NCBI GenBank assembly: GCA_964424545.1
Contig: CAYRJN010000112.1
Location: 1 to 12,561, forward strand
From: JAUVIB01 sp964424545
GTDB taxonomy: Bacteria; Calditrichota; Calditrichia; Calditrichales; Calditrichaceae
Length of the DNA stretch: 12,561 nucleotides
Reading direction: 5' to 3'
Made by a program: the position numbers and the translations under genes
The notes under the pieces: generated by a model
The model's database searches: none
Seen by the model: only the letters and a program-made list of their open reading frames with translations
What the model was told of the DNA's origin: nothing
Shown here: positions 1 to 6,840 of the stretch, piece after piece
How the letters are laid out: every line of letters starts with the position of its first letter
Position numbering within the stretch: position 1 is the first letter of the stretch

Positions 1-144
1 CTTTCGAAGGAATGACACGTTGACGATTCTACCCGTACTTTTTTTATTAATCACTTTACGATTCTATGTTCTAACAAAAATAATTTTGAAACAATATGTT
101 TTTTTTATATTTTTCAATGATTAATCGTTATTATAAAAAAAATT

Positions 145-1452
145 ATGAAAAATTATACTGTTATATATTTTTTATTTATAATTCTCCCATTATGTGCTTT
201 TTCACAGGTTGAATCCAATTCCGACGCGCCTTACGGCAAACCGGTAAAAGAGATAAGGATCAATGGGTTAAAAAAGACTAAAAAATATATTGTTGTTCGC
301 GAATTATCCACCAAAGTTGGTGCAATCTGTTTAAAAAAGAACTTATTACAGGATTACGCCCGTCTTGATATATTGGATATTTTCAGTGAAATAAAAATAT
401 ATCCTATTATGAAAAACGACAGTGTTGTCGTAACTTATAATCTTGTTGAAACGTTTAATTTACTTCCGGTTATTGCCATGCAGATAAATGATGAAAACGG
501 CATTTCTGCCGGAGGCGGAGTAAAAATACCAAATCTTTTCGGACGGGATATTTATTTATCTGCGCGGGCGCTTTTCGGAGGAGCGACAACAGTAGAATTA
601 ACGCTGGATCAACCGTGGGTCTTTTGGAAAAGAGCCGGTTATCGTTTTGACTATTTTCATCGGAACCGATTAAATAAGGGTGCTAATTTCAATGAAATTG
701 CCGATGAAATGTATTTAAACCTATTTTTCAACATTTCCGATTTCTGGAAATTCGGAATTCATTATGACTTTGTTGTTTTAAAAAGCGATAAACCGCTTAT
801 TACGCTTTCTCCCGATAACATTGATCATATTTTCCGTTCCGGAATCTATTTTGCACTGGATACCCGCGATGCCTATATGGACACCAAACGCGGCTGGTGG
901 AATGAAATCTCTTATAATCGGGAAATGAAACTTCTGAAAAGCAATTCCGATTTTCATCAGTTGGATATTGATATCAGGCGCTATATTCCGCTTAAATGGG
1001 ATCGACAATGTGTTGCTCTATTTTCATTATTAACCCTAAGAACAGGCCTTGTAGGAATAAACATCGCCGATTGGCAGCAATTTAATCTTGGCGGAACGAA
1101 TACGGTGCGCGGCTGGGATTTTGCTTATCGGCGCGGGAAAAACCAATTTATAAACACTTTGGAATATCGCTATACGGTAATAAAACCGCAACTTTTGCGT
1201 CTTCCTTTTAATTTTAATATCAAAACAGGATTACAAATAGCTTTATTTAGCGATTACGGTTCCATTTGGGATGAGAAAAATGAATTCGCCGCTAATAATT
1301 TTCTTTTAGGATACGGAATCGGTTTTCGCTTTTTCATGCCCTTGGTAGGTATGTTACGTGTTGATATCGGATGGGGGCAAAAAGGAAAAGGCGCATTTTT
1401 GCATCTCGGTTCCTTTGAAAAACCTGTTATTACCCGCCGCCGCGTTCGTTGA
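145..1452 (+). CDS. Omp85/BamA-family outer-membrane protein with a single POTRA domain
   Basis: Predicted outer-membrane beta-barrel of the Omp85 superfamily, which inserts or secretes proteins across the outer membrane. Residues 1-21 look like a signal peptide (hydrophobic stretch, then CAFSQ). About residues 34-102 fit one POTRA domain, starting KEIRINGLKKT and ending VVVTYNLVE. The rest is rich in alternating beta-strand segments. GGTNTVRGW near residues 317-324 carries the VRG(F/Y/W) motif of the barrel's L6 loop, a hallmark of the superfamily. At 435 residues it is far shorter than a five-POTRA BamA (about 800), so it is more likely an accessory Omp85 or TamA-like protein than the essential BamA. 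The ATG at 145 is chosen because it gives the signal peptide; no clear Shine-Dalgarno sequence precedes it. The gene stands alone on this strand and converges with the ABC cluster. The family is fairly sure; the substrate is unknown. Confidence 0.87.
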   Translation: MKNYTVIYFLFIILPLCAFSQVESNSDAPYGKPVKEIRINGLKKTKKYIVVRELSTKVGAICLKKNLLQDYARLDILDIFSEIKIYPIMKNDSVVVTYNLVETFNLLPVIAMQINDENGISAGGGVKIPNLFGRDIYLSARALFGGATTVELTLDQPWVFWKRAGYRFDYFHRNRLNKGANFNEIADEMYLNLFFNISDFWKFGIHYDFVVLKSDKPLITLSPDNIDHIFRSGIYFALDTRDAYMDTKRGWWNEISYNREMKLLKSNSDFHQLDIDIRRYIPLKWDRQCVALFSLLTLRTGLVGINIADWQQFNLGGTNTVRGWDFAYRRGKNQFINTLEYRYTVIKPQLLRLPFNFNIKTGLQIALFSDYGSIWDEKNEFAANNFLLGYGIGFRFFMPLVGMLRVDIGWGQKGKGAFLHLGSFEKPVITRRRVR

Positions 1453-2943
1453 TTATGATTTGCGCAGCCAATAAAACATCTCCGACCATGTTGGTTTTTT
1501 CCCCTGCATAAGCGTGGCCATTCTAAATATTTTTGCAGCAATATAAATAACAATAACGTTAGAGAGCAGCATTACAATCGTCGTAAGGTATATTTCGTTT
1601 GTCAGACTTTCCGCGCTTAAGGGAATGCGGATTATCATAAAGAAGGGCGTCAGAAAAGGGATATAACTTAGGATGCGTATCAATTCCGAATCGGGATTGG
1701 TGAAAATCATTAAGGATAACAACATGGGAATAATAGCGATTGTTCTTAAAAATTGATTGATTTGCTGGGCGTCAAACTCATTGGAGGAAACCGCTCCCAC
1801 GGTTGTAAAAATAGCGCCGTAAAACAAAAAACCGAGAAAAAAATAGAGCAGAAAATAGAACGCGTTGGCCATATTTATATAATCGATTTCATGAGCGGGA
1901 ATGAAACCGCTGACAATAAAGATAATCGTCAGCGCAAACCAAATAAACAATTGCATAAATCCGAGAAAGCTTAAACCGATAATCTTACCGCCCATAATCT
2001 GACCGGAAGTGGCATAAGAAAGCAACACTTCAATAACGCGGTTGGATTTTTCCTGCAAAACACCGCTGAACAGAAAACCGCTGGATGTAAAAATAGCCAT
2101 AAAAAGCAAAAACGCGCTGAACAACGGGCCGTAGAATTGTATGTAAAAATTCCATTCGCGATCGCTGTTTTCCTGAATATGGAATTTACGGATTTTAACC
2201 GGTCTGAACCATTTAAGCACGCGTCCTCGTTCTATTTTATCATTTAAAATACGTTTTTTAATGGCGATAGTTTGCAGTATGTTCTCAAAACGTTCCCATT
2301 CTAAAAAATCTCCGGGATTTTTCGTATGATATTCAATTTCCAAATCATCGGTAAAGGTAAGATAGGAATTAATAACGCCTTTTGTTAAAAGCGAATCGGC
2401 TATTTTTTTCGCTTCAAATTTATATAAAGAATCCAAAGCGTTTTGATAACGGTTTAGCTCGATATCAATTAACTCCCGTTCTTCGCGTACCTGCTGTAAA
2501 CGGTTGTATGAACTTTCCAAAAGATATTGCCGGTTTTTTAATCTTTGATTTTTATAATAGGCCGTTCTTTCTTTTTTTATGTTATTATAAAGAGTAAAAA
2601 TAGAATCGCGTTTATGGCGAACTGCACGCAGCTCTCCGACCATATTCAAATAGGCGTCGGAATTAGCGGCGGAAATTTTAAGAACCATATATTCCGGCGT
2701 GTTATTTTCCAATTTATAATTTTTATTTAACTCGCTTTGCAGCTCGCCCGCAATATTCTGACCGCTTAAGTCTATGGCGCCTATAAGTTTTGTGGATACT
2801 TCGGCGCTATATTGAAAAAAGTAGATGGGAATAAATAAAATAAGCACAAATAGAAAAGGCGAAACGAGAGTATTAAACAGAAATGAGCGGGATTTAAACC
2901 TTTTGGTAAATTCCCAGAAAGCGATTCTGAAAAGATTTTTCAT
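1453..2943 (-). CDS. ABC-2 type transporter permease, NatB-like
   Basis: Inner-membrane permease of the ABC-2 (NatB/YhaP-like) type, exporter partner of the ATPase encoded just upstream. The N-terminus has a cytoplasmic segment and a first membrane helix (about residues 20-45, rich in F, L and I). A large extracytoplasmic domain of roughly 200 residues follows. It includes a long charged stretch with coiled-coil character (about 100-180, many K, R, E, Q and L). The C-terminal half has about five further membrane helices. The segment LQEKSNRVIEVLLSYAT after the second helix is the conserved ABC-2 cytoplasmic motif. The start ATG overlaps the stop of the ATPase gene by 4 bases (ATGA), implying translational coupling. 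Its stop TAA lies directly against the TGA of the convergent Omp85 gene. NatAB exports sodium in Bacillus, but close relatives have other substrates, so none can be assigned here. Confidence 0.85.
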   Translation of the reverse strand: MKNLFRIAFWEFTKRFKSRSFLFNTLVSPFLFVLILFIPIYFFQYSAEVSTKLIGAIDLSGQNIAGELQSELNKNYKLENNTPEYMVLKISAANSDAYLNMVGELRAVRHKRDSIFTLYNNIKKERTAYYKNQRLKNRQYLLESSYNRLQQVREERELIDIELNRYQNALDSLYKFEAKKIADSLLTKGVINSYLTFTDDLEIEYHTKNPGDFLEWERFENILQTIAIKKRILNDKIERGRVLKWFRPVKIRKFHIQENSDREWNFYIQFYGPLFSAFLLFMAIFTSSGFLFSGVLQEKSNRVIEVLLSYATSGQIMGGKIIGLSFLGFMQLFIWFALTIIFIVSGFIPAHEIDYINMANAFYFLLYFFLGFLFYGAIFTTVGAVSSNEFDAQQINQFLRTIAIIPMLLSLMIFTNPDSELIRILSYIPFLTPFFMIIRIPLSAESLTNEIYLTTIVMLLSNVIVIYIAAKIFRMATLMQGKKPTWSEMFYWLRKS

Positions 2944-3878
2944 AATCCGACCTTTTGATTATTTGTGTTTTGCATCTCTTTTTGTATCAGTTTAATAAAA
3001 ATATCGTGCAATGTGGGTTCGACTATTTCGAATTTTCGTAATTTTATTTTTCCCTTGGTCATATTAAAAAAATCGCTGATAGTAAGCTTCGGTTTGTTCA
3101 GTGTAAATTTGTAGGCATTGTTTTGCTCTTCAATGATATTAATACCATCGATTTCATGCAGAAACGTTAAGGGATTATCGGCTTCAATGATAAAAGCGTC
3201 CTCGCGAAATTTCCTTTTAATTTCGTTGAGTTTGCCTTTTAAAATAACTTTTCCCTGGTTGATCAGACAAATATCATCGCATATCTTTTCGACAATGTCC
3301 ATTTGATGCGTTGATATAATCAGGATTTTATTCATTTTTTTATATTCGTTGAGAATATCGCGCAGCACAACCTGATTTATAGGATCGAGCCCCGCAAAAG
3401 GCTCGTCTAAAATCAGTACGTCAGGGTCGTGCAAAAAGGAGGCGATAAACTGAATTTTCTGCTGCATACCCTTTGAAAGCTGATTAATGCGCGAATCGCT
3501 ATAATCCACCAGCCCCAATCTATCGAGATAACGGATTGCTTCCACCTGAGCTTTGCGCTTTTTCAAATTGTTCAGCGTACCGAAATAGACCAGCATATCC
3601 AAAACGCTCGCTTTGGGATAAAGGCCGCGTTCCTCCGGAAGATAGCCGAAATGTATCGAGGATTTTTTATCGCGCGGTTCGCTATTATAAAGTATTTCCC
3701 CTGAATCCGCTTTTAAAATATTCATTAAAATACGCATTGCCGTAGTTTTGCCCGCGCCGTTAGGGCCTAGTAAACCGAAAATTTTGCCGCCTTCTACTTT
3801 AAAGCTGAGATTTTCCAAAATGACTTTTTCATAAAAGGTTTTATTGACGGCTTTTACTTCTAAAATATTATCCTGCAT
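2940..3878 (-). CDS. ABC transporter ATP-binding protein, NatA-like
   Basis: Cytoplasmic ATPase that powers the adjacent NatB-like permease. Visible motifs are Walker A GPNGAGKTT (residues 38-46), the signature LSKGMQQK (134-141), Walker B VLILDEP with the catalytic Glu159, D-loop GLD (163-165) and switch histidine H191 in ISTH. The Q-loop region reads GYLPEERGLYPK, with Glu where many ABC proteins have Gln; as I recall, this is common in NatA-type ATPases. About residues 225-300 form an extra C-terminal domain of the DUF4162 kind, typical of ABC-2 exporter ATPases. At 312 residues the length is normal. Its start overlaps the stop of the yigZ-like gene by one base (TAATG) and its own stop overlaps the permease start (ATGA). 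The three genes are therefore probably one transcript with coupled translation. The family call is secure; the transported substrate is unknown. Confidence 0.92.
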   Translation of the reverse strand: MQDNILEVKAVNKTFYEKVILENLSFKVEGGKIFGLLGPNGAGKTTAMRILMNILKADSGEILYNSEPRDKKSSIHFGYLPEERGLYPKASVLDMLVYFGTLNNLKKRKAQVEAIRYLDRLGLVDYSDSRINQLSKGMQQKIQFIASFLHDPDVLILDEPFAGLDPINQVVLRDILNEYKKMNKILIISTHQMDIVEKICDDICLINQGKVILKGKLNEIKRKFREDAFIIEADNPLTFLHEIDGINIIEEQNNAYKFTLNKPKLTISDFFNMTKGKIKLRKFEIVEPTLHDIFIKLIQKEMQNTNNQKVGL

Positions 3879-4498
3879 TATTTTTCCGATTTTATGTTAA
3901 TGGTCGAATTGCTTAGATCGATTAACTTCGTTTTAAAAAAATCGACTTTACTTTGCGGGATTTTGACGCTCATTTCTATATGATCGCTGTAATCGCTCGC
4001 TTCTATACGCCCTTTATATTCGTTTATAACCCTGCGCACCAAGTTTTCAAGTTCATAACTAAATGTGAATTTCAGGGATTCCGTATAAACTTTTATTTTG
4101 ATCTTACTATTTTCAAGCACTTGTTTTGCCGCTTCGGAATAAGCCCGTATCAAGCCGCCCGTACCCAATTTTGTTCCGCCGAATTAGCGTGTTACCACAC
4201 ATAGGACTTCATTTAAATGCGCCGCTTCCAATACCTTATAAATGGGTTTCCCTGCCGTTCCGGAAGGTTCACCGTCGTCGGAATAACGGAATTGACGCTC
4301 GTTTATTCGATAAGCATAACAATTATGCGTCGCATCATAATATTTTTTTTTTATTGCGGCATACTCTTCTTCGGCGTTTGCTTTGGATAAAACGGGTATT
4401 ATTCTCGCTATAAATTTAGAACCTTTTACTTTTATCTCCGCTTCGGCTGCGGCCTGGGGTATAAAATATTCATCGTTTTTTATGCTTTTTTCGACCAT
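3878..4498 (-). pseudogene. yigZ: YigZ/IMPACT-family gene interrupted by one in-frame TAA
   Basis: Read through as one frame, this is a full-length YigZ/IMPACT (UPF0029) gene of 206 codons before the final stop, close to the usual length of about 205. The N-terminal part shows the conserved THNCYAYRI and SDDGEPSGTAGKPI blocks. The C-terminal part shows GTGGLIRAYSEA followed by a DUF1949-like domain. Between them the frame reads VVTR, TAA, FGGTKLGTGG. Family members have an aromatic residue, usually Tyr, where the TAA (4184-4186) lies, so one base change from TAT or TAC explains the break. No frameshift is needed. Other genes here end normally in TAA, so the codon is not reassigned. Possible meanings are a recent nonsense mutation, a sequencing or assembly error, or two separately translated halves (TTG restart at 4168). 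The biochemical role of YigZ is uncertain; the eukaryotic relative IMPACT regulates Gcn2. The gene heads the ABC cluster and its stop overlaps the ATPase start. Confidence 0.85.
4166..4180 (-). promoter_or_regulatory. possible reinitiation site for the C-terminal half of yigZ
   Basis: On the minus strand, GGCGGA (4180-4175) lies 6 bases upstream of a TTG codon (4168-4166) in the yigZ frame, and only 15 bases past the internal TAA. It could act as a weak ribosome binding site and start, giving a 96-residue C-terminal product and keeping coupled translation of the ABC genes. The bases also encode the conserved FGGTKL residues, so the match may be coincidental. Confidence 0.22.
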
Positions 4499-4604
4499 AT
4501 ACGTTAAAATAATTATTTATGCGTTAAAAGTAAAATGAAAAAAATATTAATATAAAACTGAATATTTAAAAAATTGTGCCGAATATAAAACTAATATAAA
4601 CGTA

Positions 4605-4635
4605 TTGTTAAATTCATTATTATATACTGTATAAT
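4605..4635 (+). promoter_or_regulatory. candidate sigma70-like promoter for the receiver-like gene
   Basis: A perfect TATAAT lies at 4630-4635, with TTGTTA at 4605-4610 as a possible -35 element. The spacer is 19 bases, longer than ideal. The predicted transcription start would be near 4642, about 20 bases before the ATG at 4661. The 162-base divergent region between yigZ and this gene is very AT-rich, so chance matches are easy. I saw no convincing promoter for the yigZ side. Confidence 0.3.
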
Positions 4636-4660
4636 TTAAAAAAAAATTTGATGATTAAAT

Positions 4661-5059
4661 ATGCAAAACAGAATCGCTTTTATTTCGGATAATTTTTCTC
4701 GTTATCAAAGTTTGTTAAGCAAACACTCTCCCGAAAATTTAATACTCGATCTGCTGACCTTGGACGAAGCGCAGACGCGCAGTCTTTCCAATATTTTTTT
4801 CAACTTATATGTTATCGACGGTTCTTGTATCGAAAAAAAGGTGCCCGAATGGATAAGCGAGATATGCAGGCAAGATTATTTTTTTCGCGTTATTCTGATA
4901 GCGGACGAAATGCCCAGCCGTGAATTGTTGGATATTTTATCGGATCGTTTATATGTAATCCTTACCCACGAACAAGCGAAATTAGCCCTCGGTCAATTTA
5001 TAAAAAACGCCTGGCAATCGGTCCTTAACCGCCAATATGATCGGAGTGTAGTCTATTGA
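4661..5059 (+). CDS. degenerate receiver-like (pseudo-response-regulator) protein
   Basis: The 132 residues follow the alternating beta/alpha order of a response-regulator receiver domain. Strands are RIAFISDN (4-11), LILDLLTL (27-34), NLYVIDGS (48-55), RVILIAD (76-82) and LYVILTH (97-103), with helices between and a last helix from about 105 to 122. Asp53 at the end of the third strand sits where the phosphorylated Asp is expected, and Asp10 at the first acidic pocket. The usual Thr/Ser after strand 4 is Ala81, and I see no conserved Lys after strand 5 (LTHEQ). It has no output domain. If the fold is right, it is an atypical stand-alone receiver that may work without normal phosphorylation. 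No Shine-Dalgarno sequence is obvious. No histidine kinase is nearby; marR begins 188 bases downstream on the same strand. The fold is inferred from pattern alone, so it could instead be an unrelated alpha/beta protein. Confidence 0.6.
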   Translation: MQNRIAFISDNFSRYQSLLSKHSPENLILDLLTLDEAQTRSLSNIFFNLYVIDGSCIEKKVPEWISEICRQDYFFRVILIADEMPSRELLDILSDRLYVILTHEQAKLALGQFIKNAWQSVLNRQYDRSVVY

Positions 5060-5161
5060 TATAAGGTGTTGTTTGTTAATTGCAGGGAGATAATGTTTTT
5101 TGCTATTTTTCCGAATTATCAAGCGCATTGCCATAACACTTATAGAATCATATGAATTGAG

Positions 5162-5189
5162 TTTAACGTGAAATGGAACCATTTATTAT
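5162..5189 (+). promoter_or_regulatory. weak candidate promoter of the efflux operon
   Basis: TATTAT (5184-5189, 5 of 6 match to TATAAT) has TTTAAC (5162-5167) upstream as a poor -35 with a 16-base spacer. Transcription would then start near 5196, just before the tandem palindromes, a sensible layout for repression. The match is weak and the assignment is inference. Confidence 0.22.
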
Positions 5190-5201
5190 TTTGAACGTAT
5201 A

Positions 5202-5230
5202 GTTGATTTATCAACAGTTGAACTATCAAC
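5202..5230 (+). promoter_or_regulatory. tandem palindromic operator upstream of marR
   Basis: Two 14-base palindromes lie end to end with one base between them. GTTGATTTATCAAC (5202-5215) has perfect 6-base arms; GTTGAACTATCAAC (5217-5230) has 5 of 6 matching arm bases. Half-sites GTTGA/TCAAC thus occur four times at a 15-base period. They end 17 bases before the MarR start codon. MarR-family dimers commonly bind TTGA...TCAA palindromes in their own promoters, so this is very likely the autoregulatory operator of the efflux operon. The structure is seen directly; binding is inferred. Confidence 0.7.
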
Positions 5231-5247
5231 CTTGTGAGGTTTAGCGT

Positions 5248-5691
5248 ATGAGTCCGACAAGATTTGAAACGAGTCTACCGTATATTATTAACCGGCTGGA
5301 CCGTATTATTCACAGCAGGATTAACCATATTTTTGCCGTAACCGGTATCGATATCAGCATGGATCAATTTCTCGTGCTTATTTATCTATGGCAAAAAGAC
5401 GGCCGCAAACAGCAGGAACTGGCCGAATTGACCTTTAAAGACAAAGCCAGCATTTCACGTATTATTGATCTTTTAGAAAAAAAACTGCTATTAAGACGTA
5501 TAGCCGATCCGGCAGACCGTCGCAACAAACGCGTTTTCCTCAGCAATAAAGGGAAAGAATTTCAGGAAAAATGTGTAGTAGGGGGTATGAAGTCCAAAAC
5601 TCTTGCAGAAAAAAATATTCCCGCGCAGGAATTGGCAATTACAACAAAAACATTATTACAAATGATAAAAAATTTAGAAGAGGACAGTTAA
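5248..5691 (+). CDS. MarR-family transcriptional regulator
   Basis: A 147-residue winged helix-turn-helix repressor of the MarR family, which binds DNA as a dimer and is usually released by small ligands. Residues 7-50 are the helical dimerisation part. Residues 53-82 (QQELAELTFKDKASISRIID) form the HTH with the recognition helix KASISRIID. DPADRRNKR (87-95) is the family's beta-wing motif. The length is typical. GTGAGG lies 8 bases before the ATG as a plausible ribosome binding site. The gene directly follows the tandem palindromes. Its stop TAA is immediately followed by the ATG of the adaptor gene. This position suggests it represses itself and the pump and is relieved by a pump substrate, which cannot be named from sequence. 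Confidence 0.93.
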   Translation: MSPTRFETSLPYIINRLDRIIHSRINHIFAVTGIDISMDQFLVLIYLWQKDGRKQQELAELTFKDKASISRIIDLLEKKLLLRRIADPADRRNKRVFLSNKGKEFQEKCVVGGMKSKTLAEKNIPAQELAITTKTLLQMIKNLEEDS

Positions 5692-6840
5692 ATGAAGTTT
5701 AAAAAAAGTTATCTCTATCCGATTGTTATTTTAGTTGCGGGCGTTGTATTGATGAAGTTTTTCAGCAGCTTTAAAAAAGAACAACAGCGCAAACAACTTG
5801 TCATTCATCCGAAAAACGTAATTGTAAAGATCGCAGATCCACGCCAAATTAGGGCTTCCGTTTCCGCTTACGGAAAAGCGCAGTCTACCCGGCCGATTGC
5901 CATAATCAGCGAAGTTACGGGTGTTATGGAAAAAGGTGATATTCCCTTTTTACCGGCGCAGCGCTTTCGTAAAGGACAACTTCTTTTTAAAATTGACGAC
6001 CGCCAAATACGCTATGATCTGAACAGCTTAAAGAGCGATTTTCTTAATGCGCTCGCTTCGGTTCTGCCTGAAATTAAATTGGATTTCCCCGAAGATTACC
6101 AACGTTTTCAAAGATATTTTGATCATTGTAATTTTGAAGATAAACTGCCGCCTTTACCTGAAACAAGAAATCAAAAAATCAAACTTTTTCTTACGCGTTT
6201 TAATGTCTATAAACTTTATTATTCCATCCAAAAACAGGAAATATTACTTCAAAAGCACTATTTTTACGCCCCTTTTTCCGGCTCAATTCTTTCCGCCGAT
6301 TTACGTGTTGGTTCCACGGCGCGAGCCGGCTCGAAAATCGGACAAATCATTAATCTTGATAAATTGGAAGTGGAGACGCCGCTGCCCGTTGAAGATATTC
6401 AATGGATTAAAAAAGGAAGTTTCGTAACGCTTTATTCCGCCGAACTCAACGAACGTTGGCAAGGTAAAATTAAGCGTATCGGAAGCGCCATTGACGAACG
6501 CACACAAACCATTCCTCTTTATATCGCCGTTAGCGGAGGTAAGATTGAAGATCTTTATAACGGCATATTTTTAACGGTCAATATTCCCGGAAAAACGGTC
6601 GATAATGCCGAAACCATAAAACGAAAAGCCGTTTACGAGGATCATTATATTTACTTAATTAAAAACGGCAAACTTAAATATACGCCCGTAAATATTGTAA
6701 GGAAAGAAAGCAGCCGCGTAATTATAACGTCGGGAATCCAAAAAGGAGACACGCTTGTAACGGAAATCTTACAAGGCGTTGCCGACGGTATGCCGGCCAA
6801 GGCGCGCAAGGTAATCGGGGAGGATGATATTAATGAATAA
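5692..6840 (+). CDS. RND efflux periplasmic adaptor (membrane fusion protein)
   Basis: Periplasmic adaptor linking the RND permease to the TolC-like channel. A single N-terminal hydrophobic segment (about residues 7-25) anchors it in the inner membrane. There is no lipobox Cys, unlike AcrA-type lipoproteins. The lipoyl domain is split. Its first half ends around LLFKIDDRQI (about residues 99-108), and the second half begins with the conserved APFSGSI at residue 193. Between them lie only about 85 residues with prolines (LPEIKLDFPEDY and LPPLPE) instead of a long heptad coiled-coil hairpin. As I recall, such inserts occur in Bacteroidota adaptors; this is not checked. Beta-barrel and membrane-proximal domains follow to the end. 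The start abuts the MarR stop with GAGG upstream, and the stop overlaps the RND start by 8 bases, so translation is probably coupled. The family call is firm; the substrate is not known. Confidence 0.92.
   Translation: MKFKKSYLYPIVILVAGVVLMKFFSSFKKEQQRKQLVIHPKNVIVKIADPRQIRASVSAYGKAQSTRPIAIISEVTGVMEKGDIPFLPAQRFRKGQLLFKIDDRQIRYDLNSLKSDFLNALASVLPEIKLDFPEDYQRFQRYFDHCNFEDKLPPLPETRNQKIKLFLTRFNVYKLYYSIQKQEILLQKHYFYAPFSGSILSADLRVGSTARAGSKIGQIINLDKLEVETPLPVEDIQWIKKGSFVTLYSAELNERWQGKIKRIGSAIDERTQTIPLYIAVSGGKIEDLYNGIFLTVNIPGKTVDNAETIKRKAVYEDHYIYLIKNGKLKYTPVNIVRKESSRVIITSGIQKGDTLVTEILQGVADGMPAKARKVIGEDDINE
6817..6823 (+). promoter_or_regulatory. strong ribosome binding site that fixes the RND start
   Basis: GGGGAGG lies inside the end of the adaptor gene, 9 bases before the ATG at 6833. 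An in-frame ATG at 6824 directly follows this motif, which leaves no room for ribosome spacing. The start at 6833 is therefore preferred, removing three residues from the longest possible protein. Confidence 0.6.

Noticed and set aside
2..124. Open frame at the left edge
   Set aside because: It stays open mostly through runs of T (Phe/Leu/Ile codons), has no plausible start and no protein-like pattern.
4184..4186. TAA reassigned to an amino acid or programmed read-through
   Set aside because: The permease, MarR, RND and TolC genes all end at TAA in sensible places, and TAA followed by T is an efficient stop context.
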